This document shows positions 42,899-54,237 of a DNA stretch of 61,050 bases, in pieces (the stretch's first letter is position 1; each line of letters opens with the position of its first letter). Position numbers and translations under genes: made by a program. Below the pieces are notes generated by a model. That model made no database searches and was not told the origin of the DNA. It saw only the letters and a program-made list of their open reading frames with translations. The DNA comes from Microbacterium sp. (GTDB lineage Bacteria; Actinomycetota; Actinomycetes; Actinomycetales; Microbacteriaceae): NCBI GenBank assembly GCA_019510305.1, contig JAEKKN010000031.1:1-61050 (forward strand), read 5' to 3'.

Positions 42899-42935
42899 TG
42901 AGGAGCCCGTTCGGAGACGGCTTCGGGTCTGCGAA

Positions 42936-43646
42936 CTACTGCGTGCTGCAGGACACCGTCGCTTCCGCGCTGACGCTTCCCATCAGCTCCCGTTCCTCCC
43001 CCTGAACGTCCATGGTGGTGACGTACTCCTGGAGAGCCTCGTCCGACAGGTCCGAGTCGTACACGTACTGCCCCCAGCAGGCGACCCACTCCGGGTCGTC
43101 ATCGTATTGGTGCATGCCGGAACGCTGAAGGTCGGCAAGGATCGTCTCCCCCAGCTGATCCGGCGAGGGCCGTGCATCACTCGCGTCCGTCGTGGGCGAG
43201 TCAGACGGTTGCGTCGTCGAGGTCGACGACGTACCGGTCGGCGCGGGGCCCACGGGATCAGTCGCGTTCGCGAGCAGCGACGCGATCAGCACGATGGCGC
43301 CGATCGCCCCGCCCACGACGGACAGGATCATCCCGATGATCGACGGCCACTTCGGCGCTCCCTTCCGGAACAACCCGATCAGCGACACCACGAAGGCCGC
43401 GACCAGCACGAACGCCCCGACACCGAACGTCGCCGGAATACACGCCAGCACCGTGCCCAGTACCGCGAGGCCGAGGCCCACGAAACCCAGAACCGGCGCC
43501 ACCCGGGCAGCAGGCGCGGGCGTCACGGGGGCGGCCTGCGGGCCAGTCGCGGCGTGGGCGGGAGCGTAGTCATCCGTCCACCGCGCACCGTCCCACCAGC
43601 GCTGCCGCCCTGAACCATCGTCGTACCAACCCGCCGGCATGCTCAT
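42936..43646 (-). CDS. DUF2510 membrane protein with extracytoplasmic domain
   Basis: A 236-residue protein. It opens with a DUF2510 domain (PAGWYDDGSGRQRWWDGARW), then three hydrophobic segments (about residues 50-130, the first two in a DUF4190-like arrangement), a Ser/Thr/Asp linker, and a domain of about 75 residues with two Cys residues (WVACWGQYVYDSDLSDEALQ) at the C-terminus. DUF2510 proteins are common at the actinobacterial membrane, with unknown role. ATG at 43646 after AGGAGGGT. It has its own -10 element, separate from its neighbours. Any function in secretion is inferred from position only. Confidence 0.82.
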   Translation of the reverse strand: MSMPAGWYDDGSGRQRWWDGARWTDDYAPAHAATGPQAAPVTPAPAARVAPVLGFVGLGLAVLGTVLACIPATFGVGAFVLVAAFVVSLIGLFRKGAPKWPSIIGMILSVVGGAIGAIVLIASLLANATDPVGPAPTGTSSTSTTQPSDSPTTDASDARPSPDQLGETILADLQRSGMHQYDDDPEWVACWGQYVYDSDLSDEALQEYVTTMDVQGEERELMGSVSAEATVSCSTQ

Positions 43647-43691
43647 CCGTGCACCCTCCTCAACGCCTCAGCTTTCACCACGCGAACACTC

Positions 43692-43697
43692 ATCCTA
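43692..43697 (-). promoter_or_regulatory. -10 element of the DUF2510 gene
   Basis: Reverse-strand TAGGAT lies about 45 bases before the ATG. A left half resembling the substrate dyad (ACGGGCATC at 43722) lies 24 bases upstream, but the right half is missing. Confidence 0.4.
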
Positions 43698-43746
43698 CGA
43701 CCGCGACCACTCGCGACGACGACGGGCATCGGGGCTGCGGGCGGAC

Positions 43747-44508
43747 TCAGGATGCTGCGCCGACGAACGCGTCCCGCGCGAACGCCTCGAGAAGATCGAG
43801 ATCCTCGGTCGTGACGATTCGCGCCCCGACCGCGTGCTCGACGAGGCGCGAGCGCGCGGAGTCGGGCAGCTCGCCCGCCCCGTTGCGCTCCAGACCGCGG
43901 ACGCCGTGCCGGCCGAACTTGTCGATCAGACTGCCGAGACGACGCTCGAGCTTCTCCTGCGACCAACCCAGACGGCCGGCGACCTCGTCCAGCGGAGGCA
44001 GCCGCACCGACCCCGGCGCGTTCAGCCGCAGCATCGGCTCGGCCAGCGCGGTCAGCACGATCCGCTGCATCGGCGAGAGCAGCCCTGAGACGCCGTCGTC
44101 GGCAGACGTCGTCCACGGAGTGGACACCTGGTAGAACGGAGTCTCGGCGATGAGGGTCAGCTCGTAGGTCGTCTCGCCCGCGGTGAACATCACCACGGTC
44201 GAGTCGAACACGAGCGGCATCGACCCGCCGGGGGCGAGCCACGACTGCGCCATCCCGTCAGCCGAGGCGACCGAGGCCGTCAGCCGCGAACCGACATTCG
44301 CCAGCCGCCAGATCCCCTCGTGCTGCGCGATCTCGAGAAAGCGCCGATGCACGTACTGGTTGTCGTCGATGGACAGATCGGCACCTCGGCCGATCACGAA
44401 CGTCGTCCCCGCAGGGATGCGTTCGCGTCGACCGTCGAAGTCGAGGACGATCGCGCCGCCCGACGCCGCTCCGGCGCCGTCGACCCGTCCGATCTCCGCC
44501 GTCGTCAT
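43747..44508 (-). CDS. FHA-like/helix-turn-helix protein (paralogue 1)
   Basis: A 253-residue protein of the same family as the one at 51899. The N-terminal half follows an FHA beta-sandwich (TTFVIGRGADLSIDDNQYVH, IWRLANVGSRLT), but the canonical SxxH and NG residues are replaced (VHRRF; SRLT), so phosphothreonine binding is doubtful. The C-terminal 110 residues look like a winged or multi-helix DNA-binding domain (MQRIVLTALAEPMLRL, LDEVAGRLGWSQEKLERRLG). The ATG at 44508 overlaps the upstream stop (ATGA), which decides the start against 44529. It is last in the operon starting at 47790. A regulator of the locus is possible (inference). Confidence 0.75.
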   Translation of the reverse strand: MTTAEIGRVDGAGAASGGAIVLDFDGRRERIPAGTTFVIGRGADLSIDDNQYVHRRFLEIAQHEGIWRLANVGSRLTASVASADGMAQSWLAPGGSMPLVFDSTVVMFTAGETTYELTLIAETPFYQVSTPWTTSADDGVSGLLSPMQRIVLTALAEPMLRLNAPGSVRLPPLDEVAGRLGWSQEKLERRLGSLIDKFGRHGVRGLERNGAGELPDSARSRLVEHAVGARIVTTEDLDLLEAFARDAFVGAAS

Positions 44509-45326
44509 GCTGCCGTGTGGCGCGGCCATGCTCCGCCGGGGAAGGCGCTGGCGGCGCTGAGCTCACTGGTCACGGTGGTCATGAAGTCGGCGGCAGCCTG
44601 GTTGGCCGTCATGATGATGTCAACCAGGCTCACCACGTCGGCGATCATCGCGACGATCTCGGCGATGATCGTGACGACGCCGGCCGGTGCGCCCCACACC
44701 GACACGATCTCGGCGATGCCGAGGCCGACGCCGATCGCGGTCATGAGGACTGCGAGCGAGAAGTTCACCCAGAAGTCGACGATCGCGTCTGCGAACGTGT
44801 TCAGCTGCTCGTCGACCATCTCGCACTTCGCGTAGACGCTCTCGGATGCCGGGTTCTGCAGCTCCACTCGCGCGGCGTAGGCGTCGTGCGATGCGCCCGT
44901 CCAGTGCCCCGTGCTGGGCAGCGCGGTCAGGACGACGGTCGACGTGGCCACCGTGGCCGGGGTGCCGACGGTCTGCACCCAGCTCGTGCCGGTCTGGCGG
45001 AGCAGCGCCGGGTTGCCGACGAAGGCGAAGATCTGCGTCGTCTTCTGGATGGCCTCGTTGACCTTCTCGAACATCCTGCCGATCAGCTCGTTGAGCTTGT
45101 CGATCAGATCGCCGATCAGCGGGATGTGGCTTGCGAGCTCGAGGACGCCGTTGATGATGTCGACGACCGAATTCGTCTTGTCGAGGATCTCGTCGAACTT
45201 GGACGTCGAGCGGGCGACATCGCCCGCGTTGTCGCCGCCGCCGTGCGATCCGCTGCCGCTTCCGTGCGAACCGTTGCTGCCGCCCCTGCCGGCACCCGAA
45301 CCCGGACCTCTGCGAGTACTAACCAT
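44505..45326 (-). CDS. WXG-like T7SS-associated protein with C-terminal membrane segments
   Basis: A 273-residue protein: a Gly/Ser/His-rich N-terminus (about 40 residues), an amphipathic helical part (IINGVLELASHIPLIGDLID), then a STGHWTGASHDAYAARVE segment with a W-x-G turn (about 142-148). A C-terminal pair of hydrophobic helices follows (VLMTAIGVGLGIAEIVSVWG; IIAEIVAMIADVVSLVDIIM). This arrangement, a WXG core plus hydrophobic C-terminus, resembles large T7SS substrates or toxins of the WXG/EspE style. It is 33 bases after the coiled-coil gene and coupled to the FHA-HTH gene. No enzyme motif is visible. Confidence 0.75.
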   Translation of the reverse strand: MVSTRRGPGSGAGRGGSNGSHGSGSGSHGGGDNAGDVARSTSKFDEILDKTNSVVDIINGVLELASHIPLIGDLIDKLNELIGRMFEKVNEAIQKTTQIFAFVGNPALLRQTGTSWVQTVGTPATVATSTVVLTALPSTGHWTGASHDAYAARVELQNPASESVYAKCEMVDEQLNTFADAIVDFWVNFSLAVLMTAIGVGLGIAEIVSVWGAPAGVVTIIAEIVAMIADVVSLVDIIMTANQAAADFMTTVTSELSAASAFPGGAWPRHTAA

Positions 45327-45359
45327 GATGACGTCTTCCTTCAGTCGTGAGTTCTGCGA

Positions 45360-47790
<2,431 letters not shown>

Positions 47791-47819
47791 GGGCTCCTCT
47801 TCCGTAGACCGTTGAGGCA

Positions 47820-47865
47820 ATCCTACGAAGCGGTGCGCCATGACCATAGGGGGAGAAGTCCCCAT
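47820..47865 (-). promoter_or_regulatory. T7SS substrate promoter with dyad motif (copy 3)
   Basis: Reverse-strand TAGGAT (47820-47825) gives a leader of about 23 bases. The dyad AGGGGGAGAAGTCCCCAT (47848-47865) lies 22 bases upstream and matches copy 2 at 15 of 18 positions. Confidence 0.68.
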
Positions 47866-47873
47866 GCCCGCGT

Positions 47874-49145
47874 TCAGCGCTGCGCGCGGCGCGCCCGCCC
47901 TCGTGCGAGCAGCAGCGTGATGACCGAGATCGTCGCGGCCGCGCCGAAGCCCCACCCGACGATCTCCCGCGCGGGATCGAGCGGGTCGGCGTCGGGCTCG
48001 ATCGAGATGGTCCTGGTCGGCTCCGGCGTCGGCTCGGCTGCCGGGTACGCCGGAGACTGCGGACCGGGAAGCGACCCGTCGTCGACCAGGGAGAGCGCCT
48101 CCGCCGGGCGCACCTCGCCCCACCCGACCGTGTCGCTGCGCTCGGCCGGAGAGACGCGCATCGCCGACTGCGTCAACCGGAACGCCCACTGGTCGGGGGT
48201 CTCGGCCGGGTAGCGTGCGGCGACGAGCGCCGCCGCACCCGAGACCACGGCCGTCGCGTAGCTCGACGACGCCGAGTCTCCGTTGAACACGCAGTCGCCA
48301 CCCGAGATGTAGGCCGAGGGCATCGACTGACCCGGGGCGGCGACGTCGACATGCGCCCCCGCGTAGGAGGAATCCGCATTCCACGTGCCGTCCGTCAGCA
48401 CCGCCGAGACGGCAAGGGCGCCGGGCAGCTCTCCGGGGTAGAAATGCGCGGGGTCCGGGCTGTTGGCGTTCGCCGTGTTGCGGTTTCCCGCGCTCGCGAC
48501 CACGAGCGAACCGCGCGCGTGCGCATAGGCCACCGCGTCGGCGTAGAGGTCGGCCGACTGGTCGTCGGACAGCGAGACGTTGATGATCTGCGCGCCGTGA
48601 TCGGCCGCCCAGCGGATGCCGGCCACCACCGACGCCGCGGTCGGCCCCACGAGATCGCGCGAGGACTGCCCGTCCTCCGGCGCGGACTGGAAAGCCCGCA
48701 CCGGCATGATCTTCGCCTCGGGTGCGATGCCCACGACCCCCGAGCCATCGGCCGGCCGGGCCGCGATCAGACCGGCCACGGCCGTGCCGTGGCCGAACAG
48801 GTCGTCGTCGGCGGGGGCGGAACCGTCGCCGAAGGTGCTGACCCCGGGAACGAGGGCATCGGCGAAGTGCACGTTGCCCGCCTCGACACCGGAGTCCACG
48901 ACCGCGACGGTGACCCCGCGTCCGCGGCTGAGCGTCCACGCGTCCTCGAGTCCCAGCCGCTCGACGAGATAGCTCGACCCCGAGACCAGCACCTGCGACC
49001 CGGGGGTGCACTGCTGTCCTGCGTCGATCACTGGAACCGACCGGGCATCTGCATCCGCGATGAGCGAACCGGTCACTCCCGCGGTTCCCAGCATCGCCAC
49101 GATGCCGACGATCGCCGCTGCGCCTCTCAGAGTGCGCGTGCGCAT
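47874..49145 (-). CDS. mycP: type VII secretion-associated serine protease mycosin
   Basis: A 423-residue S8 subtilase. Signal peptide about residues 5-35; protease domain about 45-340 with catalytic Asp84 (VAVVDSGVE), His119 (FGHGTAVAG) and Ser295 (SASSSYATAVVSG). A Pro/Thr-rich linker and a C-terminal membrane helix (about 390-412) anchor it on the outside. The usual GTSMAxP around the serine has become SSSYATA, unusual but still with Ser in place. Mycosins stabilise the T7SS membrane complex and process substrates. The ATG at 49145 overlaps the EccB stop by one base (TGATG), so the longer start at 49223 is rejected. Confidence 0.93.
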   Translation of the reverse strand: MRTRTLRGAAAIVGIVAMLGTAGVTGSLIADADARSVPVIDAGQQCTPGSQVLVSGSSYLVERLGLEDAWTLSRGRGVTVAVVDSGVEAGNVHFADALVPGVSTFGDGSAPADDDLFGHGTAVAGLIAARPADGSGVVGIAPEAKIMPVRAFQSAPEDGQSSRDLVGPTAASVVAGIRWAADHGAQIINVSLSDDQSADLYADAVAYAHARGSLVVASAGNRNTANANSPDPAHFYPGELPGALAVSAVLTDGTWNADSSYAGAHVDVAAPGQSMPSAYISGGDCVFNGDSASSSYATAVVSGAAALVAARYPAETPDQWAFRLTQSAMRVSPAERSDTVGWGEVRPAEALSLVDDGSLPGPQSPAYPAAEPTPEPTRTISIEPDADPLDPAREIVGWGFGAAATISVITLLLARGRARRAQR

Positions 49146-50461
49146 CAGCCCCCCTGCCCCGGCGCCGTCCTCTGCGCGATGGCCCGGCTGAGCGTCGGTC
49201 CCTGTTCGAGCAGCTGGGTCCACGAGGCGGGCACCGTCACCGAGTCCTTCGTCGAGTACCCCAGCAGCGCCAGATCGTCTGCCGTCTCGACGGGGAAGTA
49301 CACGCCTGCTTCCGAGACGAAGCCGTAGGTCGCGCCCTCGCCCTTCGAGCGCGAGGTGATCGCCGCTCCCGCTCCGGGCATCACCCGCGTTCCCGGTTCG
49401 AGATCCTGCGGGCTGGTCGCCACCGACACGACGGGTCCGTCTGCCGTGGGCGTCATCTGCAGGCAGGCCGTCGATCCGTCGCCCGACGGAGCGGGGGCGT
49501 TCTCGGGCCAGTCCTCGGGAACAGCATCCGAGTTCACGTCGGCGAGGTCGGTCGCCTCGGCCACGGTCATGACGACGGGATCCACCCCGACGTACGCCGT
49601 CAGCAGCTGGCGCGCGAAGGGCGTGGCCGGCACGAGTCGTCCGTCCCCGTCGGCGATGTACTCGTTGACGACTTTGCCATCGGCCTGCGTCTGCACAGCT
49701 TGACCGACGACGAGGCCGGCGGCTCCTGCATCTTCACCCAGCTCGCTGCCCAGGTCGACGGCGAGGGGCGATCCCGGTGAGACGAGGTTGAGCCACAGGG
49801 CCGAGACGGTGGGCACCGACTTCACGTCGTCGATGCCGAGGAACACGCTCGCGACTACAGCGACGTTGTCCTCCGCCACGGCGTATCGCCGAGAGCCCTC
49901 GACGAACCAGTACCTGTCGCGGTCGTCCTTCACGAGGGCGCCCTGATCGAGCGAGCCGACCCGATCCCCGAGGAGCCGCGTCGACATCTCCAGCGGGCGA
50001 TCGGCGGCGACGCAGCTGAGCCAGGCGTCGGTGTACTGCCTGTCGGGGGCCGGGAGGTAGTCGGGGGCGTCGTCGATCCCGACCGGAGACGGGTCGCGGC
50101 TGATCCCGTCGAGCTTGTCGGCCGGCACCGAGGTGATCTTCACGGAACCGACCAGAAGTCGGGCGCTGGCGAGATTCTTGACCGGATAGAGAGTGCCGTC
50201 GAGAGCCACGTAGCGGGAGCCCTCGCCCTGCACCACGATGATCGCGCCGTCCCGCCAGTCCTTCGGCAGCGTGCCGGAGAACGTGCCGATCAGCAACGAG
50301 ACGATCACGGTCAGGATGCCGAGGGCGACGCTGACCACGACGCCGCGCAACGGCTTTCCGGGAGGCAGCTCGCGCCCGCCGGGGGCGCCGCTGACGAATG
50401 CGCGCTGGAGACGTCGACGGTTGAAGGCCTGTGCCTGCAGCAGCTCTGATTTGGATGCCAT
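49145..50461 (-). CDS. eccB: type VII secretion protein EccB
   Basis: A 438-residue component of the T7SS membrane complex. A short cytoplasmic N-terminus (SKSELLQAQAFNRRRLQRAF, the conserved EccB start), one membrane helix (about residues 38-62), then a periplasmic-side repeat domain (GSRYVALDGTLYPVKNLASA; YWFVEGSRRYAVAEDNVA) and two Cys residues (LSCVAADRP; STACLQMTP) that should form the family's disulfide. Three bases separate it from the EccD stop, and its own stop overlaps mycP. It is the middle gene of an EccD-EccB-MycP unit. Confidence 0.95.
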   Translation of the reverse strand: MASKSELLQAQAFNRRRLQRAFVSGAPGGRELPPGKPLRGVVVSVALGILTVIVSLLIGTFSGTLPKDWRDGAIIVVQGEGSRYVALDGTLYPVKNLASARLLVGSVKITSVPADKLDGISRDPSPVGIDDAPDYLPAPDRQYTDAWLSCVAADRPLEMSTRLLGDRVGSLDQGALVKDDRDRYWFVEGSRRYAVAEDNVAVVASVFLGIDDVKSVPTVSALWLNLVSPGSPLAVDLGSELGEDAGAAGLVVGQAVQTQADGKVVNEYIADGDGRLVPATPFARQLLTAYVGVDPVVMTVAEATDLADVNSDAVPEDWPENAPAPSGDGSTACLQMTPTADGPVVSVATSPQDLEPGTRVMPGAGAAITSRSKGEGATYGFVSEAGVYFPVETADDLALLGYSTKDSVTVPASWTQLLEQGPTLSRAIAQRTAPGQGG

Positions 50462-50464
50462 GGC

Positions 50465-51817
50465 TCAGAACCAGCCTCCGGCGATGATGGCCAGCGGCAG
50501 CAGCAGCGCGATCGTCGCCCACTCGGCGAAGTCGGCGAAGCGGGTCAGCGCCAGTCTCGTCTTCGGGTTCAGCAGAACGACCACGATGATGCAGACGGCC
50601 ACCGCGGCGAGCCCGACGACGAGGCCCCCGATCCAGGAGGGGTGGGCGATGACGGCTGTCACGACTCCCATGGCCACGCCGGTGAGGACACCGGCGGCCA
50701 CGGCCACGATGTCGAAACGCGAGTACACCTGTCGTGTTCCCAGGAACATGCCGATGTACGTCACCGCGCACAGGAGGAGCCCCCAGAATCCCGATGCGAC
50801 GACCGGCACGGTCGCCACCAGGACGATCACGCAAAGCGAGATCCGCAGCGACACCTGATACCGGTGCGCACGGCTGTAGAGCTTCGCCACCTCGGCAGGA
50901 GAGATGTGCGTCGGAGCGTCGTACACCTCGGACTCGTCTCGCGCCGACACGACGCGCAGCGGCACCGAGGCCAGCGCCACCCAGGGGGCGCCGAGTCCGG
51001 CGATGCCTGCGATCGCCATCGCCGCCGCGAGCGTCCCCGCGACCGGTGCGTCGAGCCAGGTGATGACCGCGCCGATGACGAGGAGCACACCGCCGACCGC
51101 GATGGGGATGAGTCCGTACTCGCGCAGCTTCTTCAGCGCGAGCAGCGCGATCACGCCGAACACGAGCATCGCGGCGCCGCCGACGACGAGAGGCAGCCCC
51201 CAGGGGTCCGCGTCCGGAAGCAGCGTGTATCCGGCCGCCCCCGCGTAGACCGACGAGACAAGAGCCAGCGACATGGTCGCCTGCTGCGGGGCGCCGGTGC
51301 GCGCCATCACGAGTGCGCAGATCAGAAGCACCACCGCTGCGGCCCCCGCCCCGGCGGCCGTGATGATCGTGCCCGTGTCGACCCATGCCCACACGGCGGG
51401 CACCAGTCCGAGCAGCAGAAGCACGGAGGCGACCACGGTGGCGGTCGTCACAGAGTTCTGCAGCGACCAGGCCGGTGCGTTGTGCTCGACGGCATCGGCG
51501 ACGGCTTCGACCAGGTCGTCGTAGCGCTTGGCGAGCGCCGCTGATGCACCCTGCTCGAGAACGAGGAGGTCGCCGTCCTGCACGCCCTGAGCGGCAAGCG
51601 TCCGGTCGCCGTCGAGCGTCTGGCCGTCGGCCTGGACGAGCCGGAAGCCCGAGGACGCCGAGTGGCTGTCGAGCATGCGCAGACGCCGCGTCAGCGAGGG
51701 GAGCACTTCGGCGACGGGAACGCCGCCGGGGACGCCGACATCGATCCGCTCGGATTCCCACTGCACCGACAGGCGCATGAGCTGCGATGATGCGGCAGCT
51801 GTCGTCTGAGGCGACAT
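50465..51817 (-). CDS. eccD: type VII secretion integral membrane protein EccD
   Basis: A 450-residue protein with an N-terminal ubiquitin-like domain (LMRLSVQWESERIDVGVPGG to DGDLLVLEQG, about residues 14-90). A cytoplasmic helix and about 11 membrane helices follow, and the C-terminus ends PLAIIAGGWF. The loop with PLRVVSARDESEVYDAPTHI (about 285-305) matches the cytoplasmic loop of EccD. In ESX systems an EccD dimer frames the central pore. The ATG at 51817 has AGGGGGATCG before it. A second EccD-like protein is encoded at 38251. No EccE gene follows mycP, unlike mycobacterial loci. Confidence 0.93.
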   Translation of the reverse strand: MSPQTTAAASSQLMRLSVQWESERIDVGVPGGVPVAEVLPSLTRRLRMLDSHSASSGFRLVQADGQTLDGDRTLAAQGVQDGDLLVLEQGASAALAKRYDDLVEAVADAVEHNAPAWSLQNSVTTATVVASVLLLLGLVPAVWAWVDTGTIITAAGAGAAAVVLLICALVMARTGAPQQATMSLALVSSVYAGAAGYTLLPDADPWGLPLVVGGAAMLVFGVIALLALKKLREYGLIPIAVGGVLLVIGAVITWLDAPVAGTLAAAMAIAGIAGLGAPWVALASVPLRVVSARDESEVYDAPTHISPAEVAKLYSRAHRYQVSLRISLCVIVLVATVPVVASGFWGLLLCAVTYIGMFLGTRQVYSRFDIVAVAAGVLTGVAMGVVTAVIAHPSWIGGLVVGLAAVAVCIIVVVLLNPKTRLALTRFADFAEWATIALLLPLAIIAGGWF

Positions 51818-51852
51818 CGATCCCCCTGCTTTTCTTTGAACACGCGCGTTTC

Positions 51853-51858
51853 ACACTA
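51853..51858 (-). promoter_or_regulatory. possible -10 element of the eccD-eccB-mycP unit
   Basis: Reverse-strand TAGTGT lies in the 81-base gap between the FHA-HTH gene and eccD, flanked by a GC palindrome (CGCGCG repeats). No substrate dyad is present here, which contrasts with the three substrate promoters. Weak evidence. Confidence 0.3.
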
Positions 51859-51898
51859 TCGCGCGTACGGTCGGCCTCCGGTGCGGCGATACCGGCTG

Positions 51899-52615
51899 CT
51901 ACGAGTCCTCGTCGTCCTCGGCATCCGCGATGGGCGCGTCAAGCAGGGCCAGGTCGTCCTTGGTCACCAGCCTGCTCGAGACCGCGTACTCGACCAGCCG
52001 GGCCTTGCGGTTCATCGCGAGCCTGCCCTGGCCTCCGCGCATTCCCTGCACGCCGATGCGGTCGAACTTCTCGCACACGTTGTCGAGCTTGCGGTTGAAC
52101 CGCGTGCTGGTCCACCCGAGCCGCTGAGCCGCCTGCGCAGAACTGGGGATCTCGCTGGCGCCGGTGCCCTCGCGCTTGAGCGCGGGTTCGGCGAGAGCGA
52201 GGATCAGCATCTTCTGACGCGTGGTCAGCGGCACGTGCCCGATCGTCGACTGGCCGCCGTCCGCGCCACCGCTCGAGTCGATGCGCAGCGTCGGGGCTTG
52301 GGAGTGGATCGTGAACTCGTACGTCACGGGCCCGGCGGTGAACACGACCGTGGTCTGCTCGAAGACGATCGGCAGGCGCGCCCCCGGTGCCAGCCACGCG
52401 TTGACCCCACCCGACGAATCGGTGACGGTCGCGGTCAGCCTGGCCCCGACGTTCGACAGCCACCAGAGGCCGTCGTTGTGCGAGATCTCGAGGAAATGAC
52501 GATGCAGGAACAGATTGTCGTCATCGAGTTCCAGATCCCCCTGACGCCCGACGTAGAACGGCTCCTCCGGTTGCGGTGAGTAGTACTCCCCCGCGAACTC
52601 GACTGTGATCTCCAT
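51899..52615 (-). CDS. FHA-like/helix-turn-helix protein (paralogue 2)
   Basis: A 238-residue protein collinear with the one at 43747. Shared blocks: HRHFLEISHNDGLWWLSNVG, AWLAPGARLPIVFEQTTVVF, and a C-terminal helical domain (TRQKMLILALAEPALKRE; QRLGWTSTRFNRKLDNVCEK; RLVEYAVSSRLVTKDDLALL). As in the paralogue, the FHA-like half keeps GR but not the SxxH motif (LHRHF). The C-terminal block looks like a sigma-region-4 or winged HTH. Start ATG at 52615 overlaps the kinase stop (TGATG). It closes the signalling operon that begins beyond the window end. Confidence 0.75.
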   Translation of the reverse strand: MEITVEFAGEYYSPQPEEPFYVGRQGDLELDDDNLFLHRHFLEISHNDGLWWLSNVGARLTATVTDSSGGVNAWLAPGARLPIVFEQTTVVFTAGPVTYEFTIHSQAPTLRIDSSGGADGGQSTIGHVPLTTRQKMLILALAEPALKREGTGASEIPSSAQAAQRLGWTSTRFNRKLDNVCEKFDRIGVQGMRGGQGRLAMNRKARLVEYAVSSRLVTKDDLALLDAPIADAEDDEDS

Positions 52616-54237
52616 CAGCCCACGCACCCCCTGACGGGCTCGGGCGTGGAACGCCCGTCAGCCCTCTTGATGAGCACCTCGATGCAGGTGCGCCCCGTCC
52701 GCTCCCCCTCCAGGGTGGCGTTCGTCTGTTCCACGATATGCGGTTCGCCCGGGCCGTCGAGCGTGACTTCGTACCAGATGTACGTGTCGCCCTTCTCCGG
52801 TGCGGGGTTCGTCCAGGTGAATGCGACGACGCCGCCCTCGTTCCCCCCTGTGACGTCTTCCGGCGCGGGAACGACCCCCGCGAGCGGGTCCTGCGGCTGC
52901 GGCGCCTCCGTGGTCGGCGTCGGCGCCGGCACGAGCGCACCGGTGAGACTGCTCGCGAGCACGATGCCGCCGACGACCACCACCACGCCGATCACCGCGA
53001 TGAGCCACCCCCACCACGGCATGCCGCTGCGGCGCCGCTGCGGACTCTCCTGCACACCAGTGGGCGCTGCCGGCGCCCAGGTGGCAGCCGACGGCGCCTG
53101 CATCTCGGGTGCGACGACCGCGGGTGGGCGCAGGGCGGTGGCGTCGTCGTCCGGCTGCAGCGCGGCGGGCGCGCGGTGCTGGGTCGCCTCGAGCGCATCG
53201 GCCTGCGGCGGCCGATCGAACCGCGGCACCTCGACCGCGGCCCCGCCGGGCTGCTTGCGCAGGGTCGTGGCGGAGGGCCTGGTCGCCGTCGGGCTGTCAG
53301 GGTTGATGGAGCGGACATCGCGGACCCTGGTGAGCCCGTCGCCGTCGTCCTCGAGTTCCTCGGGCGCCGGATGTTCGTCGACGATGTCGATCGGCGTCAC
53401 CGAGTGGGACAGCTCGATCTGCACCTTCTGCAGCGCGCGTGCGAAGGCGACGGCGCTGGGGAACCGGTCATCCGGGTTCTTGGCCATCGCGCGCTCGAGC
53501 ACGCGCTGCAGGCTCTCCGGCGAGTCGGGCCGCCCCAGCGGCGGAAGGGCCGCCCGCTCGATGCGCTCGATGAGGTCGGCGCTGGAGTTGCGCTCGCCCG
53601 GGCGCTCGAACGGCGAACGCCCCGCGAGCAGCGTGTACAGGGTGGCGCCGAGCGCCCAAACATCGGTGCGCGGCCCGCTCTGCGGCGGCTCGGCGAAGGA
53701 CTCGGGTGGCGACCACGGGATCGACATTCCGGAGGATTCCCCCGTGGCCTCGGTCGTCGAGGCGATGCCGAAGTCGGTGAGAGCGGGCCTGTTGTACTCG
53801 GTGACGAGGATGTTCGCCGGCTTGATGTCGCGGTGCAGGACTCCCGCGCGGTGCGCGGTCTCGACGGCGCCGGCCACCTGGATGCCGACCCGAAGCGCCT
53901 CCGCCACCAGGAAGGTCTCTTTGCGCGCGCGGATCTGGAGGTTCGGCCGGGGGCAGTACTCCATCACGAGATACGGCCGGCCGTCGCCCGCGACGCCGGA
54001 CTGGTAGATCGTCACGATCGCCGGATGCGTGGACAGCATGGCCATCACGTTCGCCTCGTCGGCGAACTCCTGCGCAGCCTGCGGAGACGGGCGATCGGCG
54101 AGAAGCACCTTCACCGCGACTCGGCGGCGCGGCATCTGCTGTTCGTAGAGGAAGACGTCGGCGAAGCCGCCCGTCCCGAGCGGTTCGAGGTAGGTGAAGC
54201 CGGGCAGCTGCGGCGGCGGCGACGGACGTCGACTCAC
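52615..54237 (-). CDS. membrane Ser/Thr protein kinase (PknB type)
   Basis: A 540-residue kinase. The kinase domain (about residues 14-275) has the Gly loop GTGGFADVFLYE, VAVKVL (Lys), LHRDIKPANIL (catalytic Asp), TDFGIAS and SPPESF. A Pro/Ala linker (about 285-405) has few Thr residues. One membrane helix (about 410-437) leads to an outside fibronectin-like domain of about 95 residues with Cys near its end (TCIEVLI, RGCVG). Outside it carries no PASTA repeats, so it is not a PknB orthologue. FHA proteins on both sides are probable substrates or readers. ATGA overlap with the FHA gene upstream. Confidence 0.93.
   Translation of the reverse strand: MSRRPSPPPQLPGFTYLEPLGTGGFADVFLYEQQMPRRRVAVKVLLADRPSPQAAQEFADEANVMAMLSTHPAIVTIYQSGVAGDGRPYLVMEYCPRPNLQIRARKETFLVAEALRVGIQVAGAVETAHRAGVLHRDIKPANILVTEYNRPALTDFGIASTTEATGESSGMSIPWSPPESFAEPPQSGPRTDVWALGATLYTLLAGRSPFERPGERNSSADLIERIERAALPPLGRPDSPESLQRVLERAMAKNPDDRFPSAVAFARALQKVQIELSHSVTPIDIVDEHPAPEELEDDGDGLTRVRDVRSINPDSPTATRPSATTLRKQPGGAAVEVPRFDRPPQADALEATQHRAPAALQPDDDATALRPPAVVAPEMQAPSAATWAPAAPTGVQESPQRRRSGMPWWGWLIAVIGVVVVVGGIVLASSLTGALVPAPTPTTEAPQPQDPLAGVVPAPEDVTGGNEGGVVAFTWTNPAPEKGDTYIWYEVTLDGPGEPHIVEQTNATLEGERTGRTCIEVLIKRADGRSTPEPVRGCVG

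Noticed and set aside
43722..43739. Fourth copy of the T7SS substrate dyad before the DUF2510 gene
   Set aside because: Only the left half (ACGGGCATC) resembles the motif; the right half does not match, so it was not counted.
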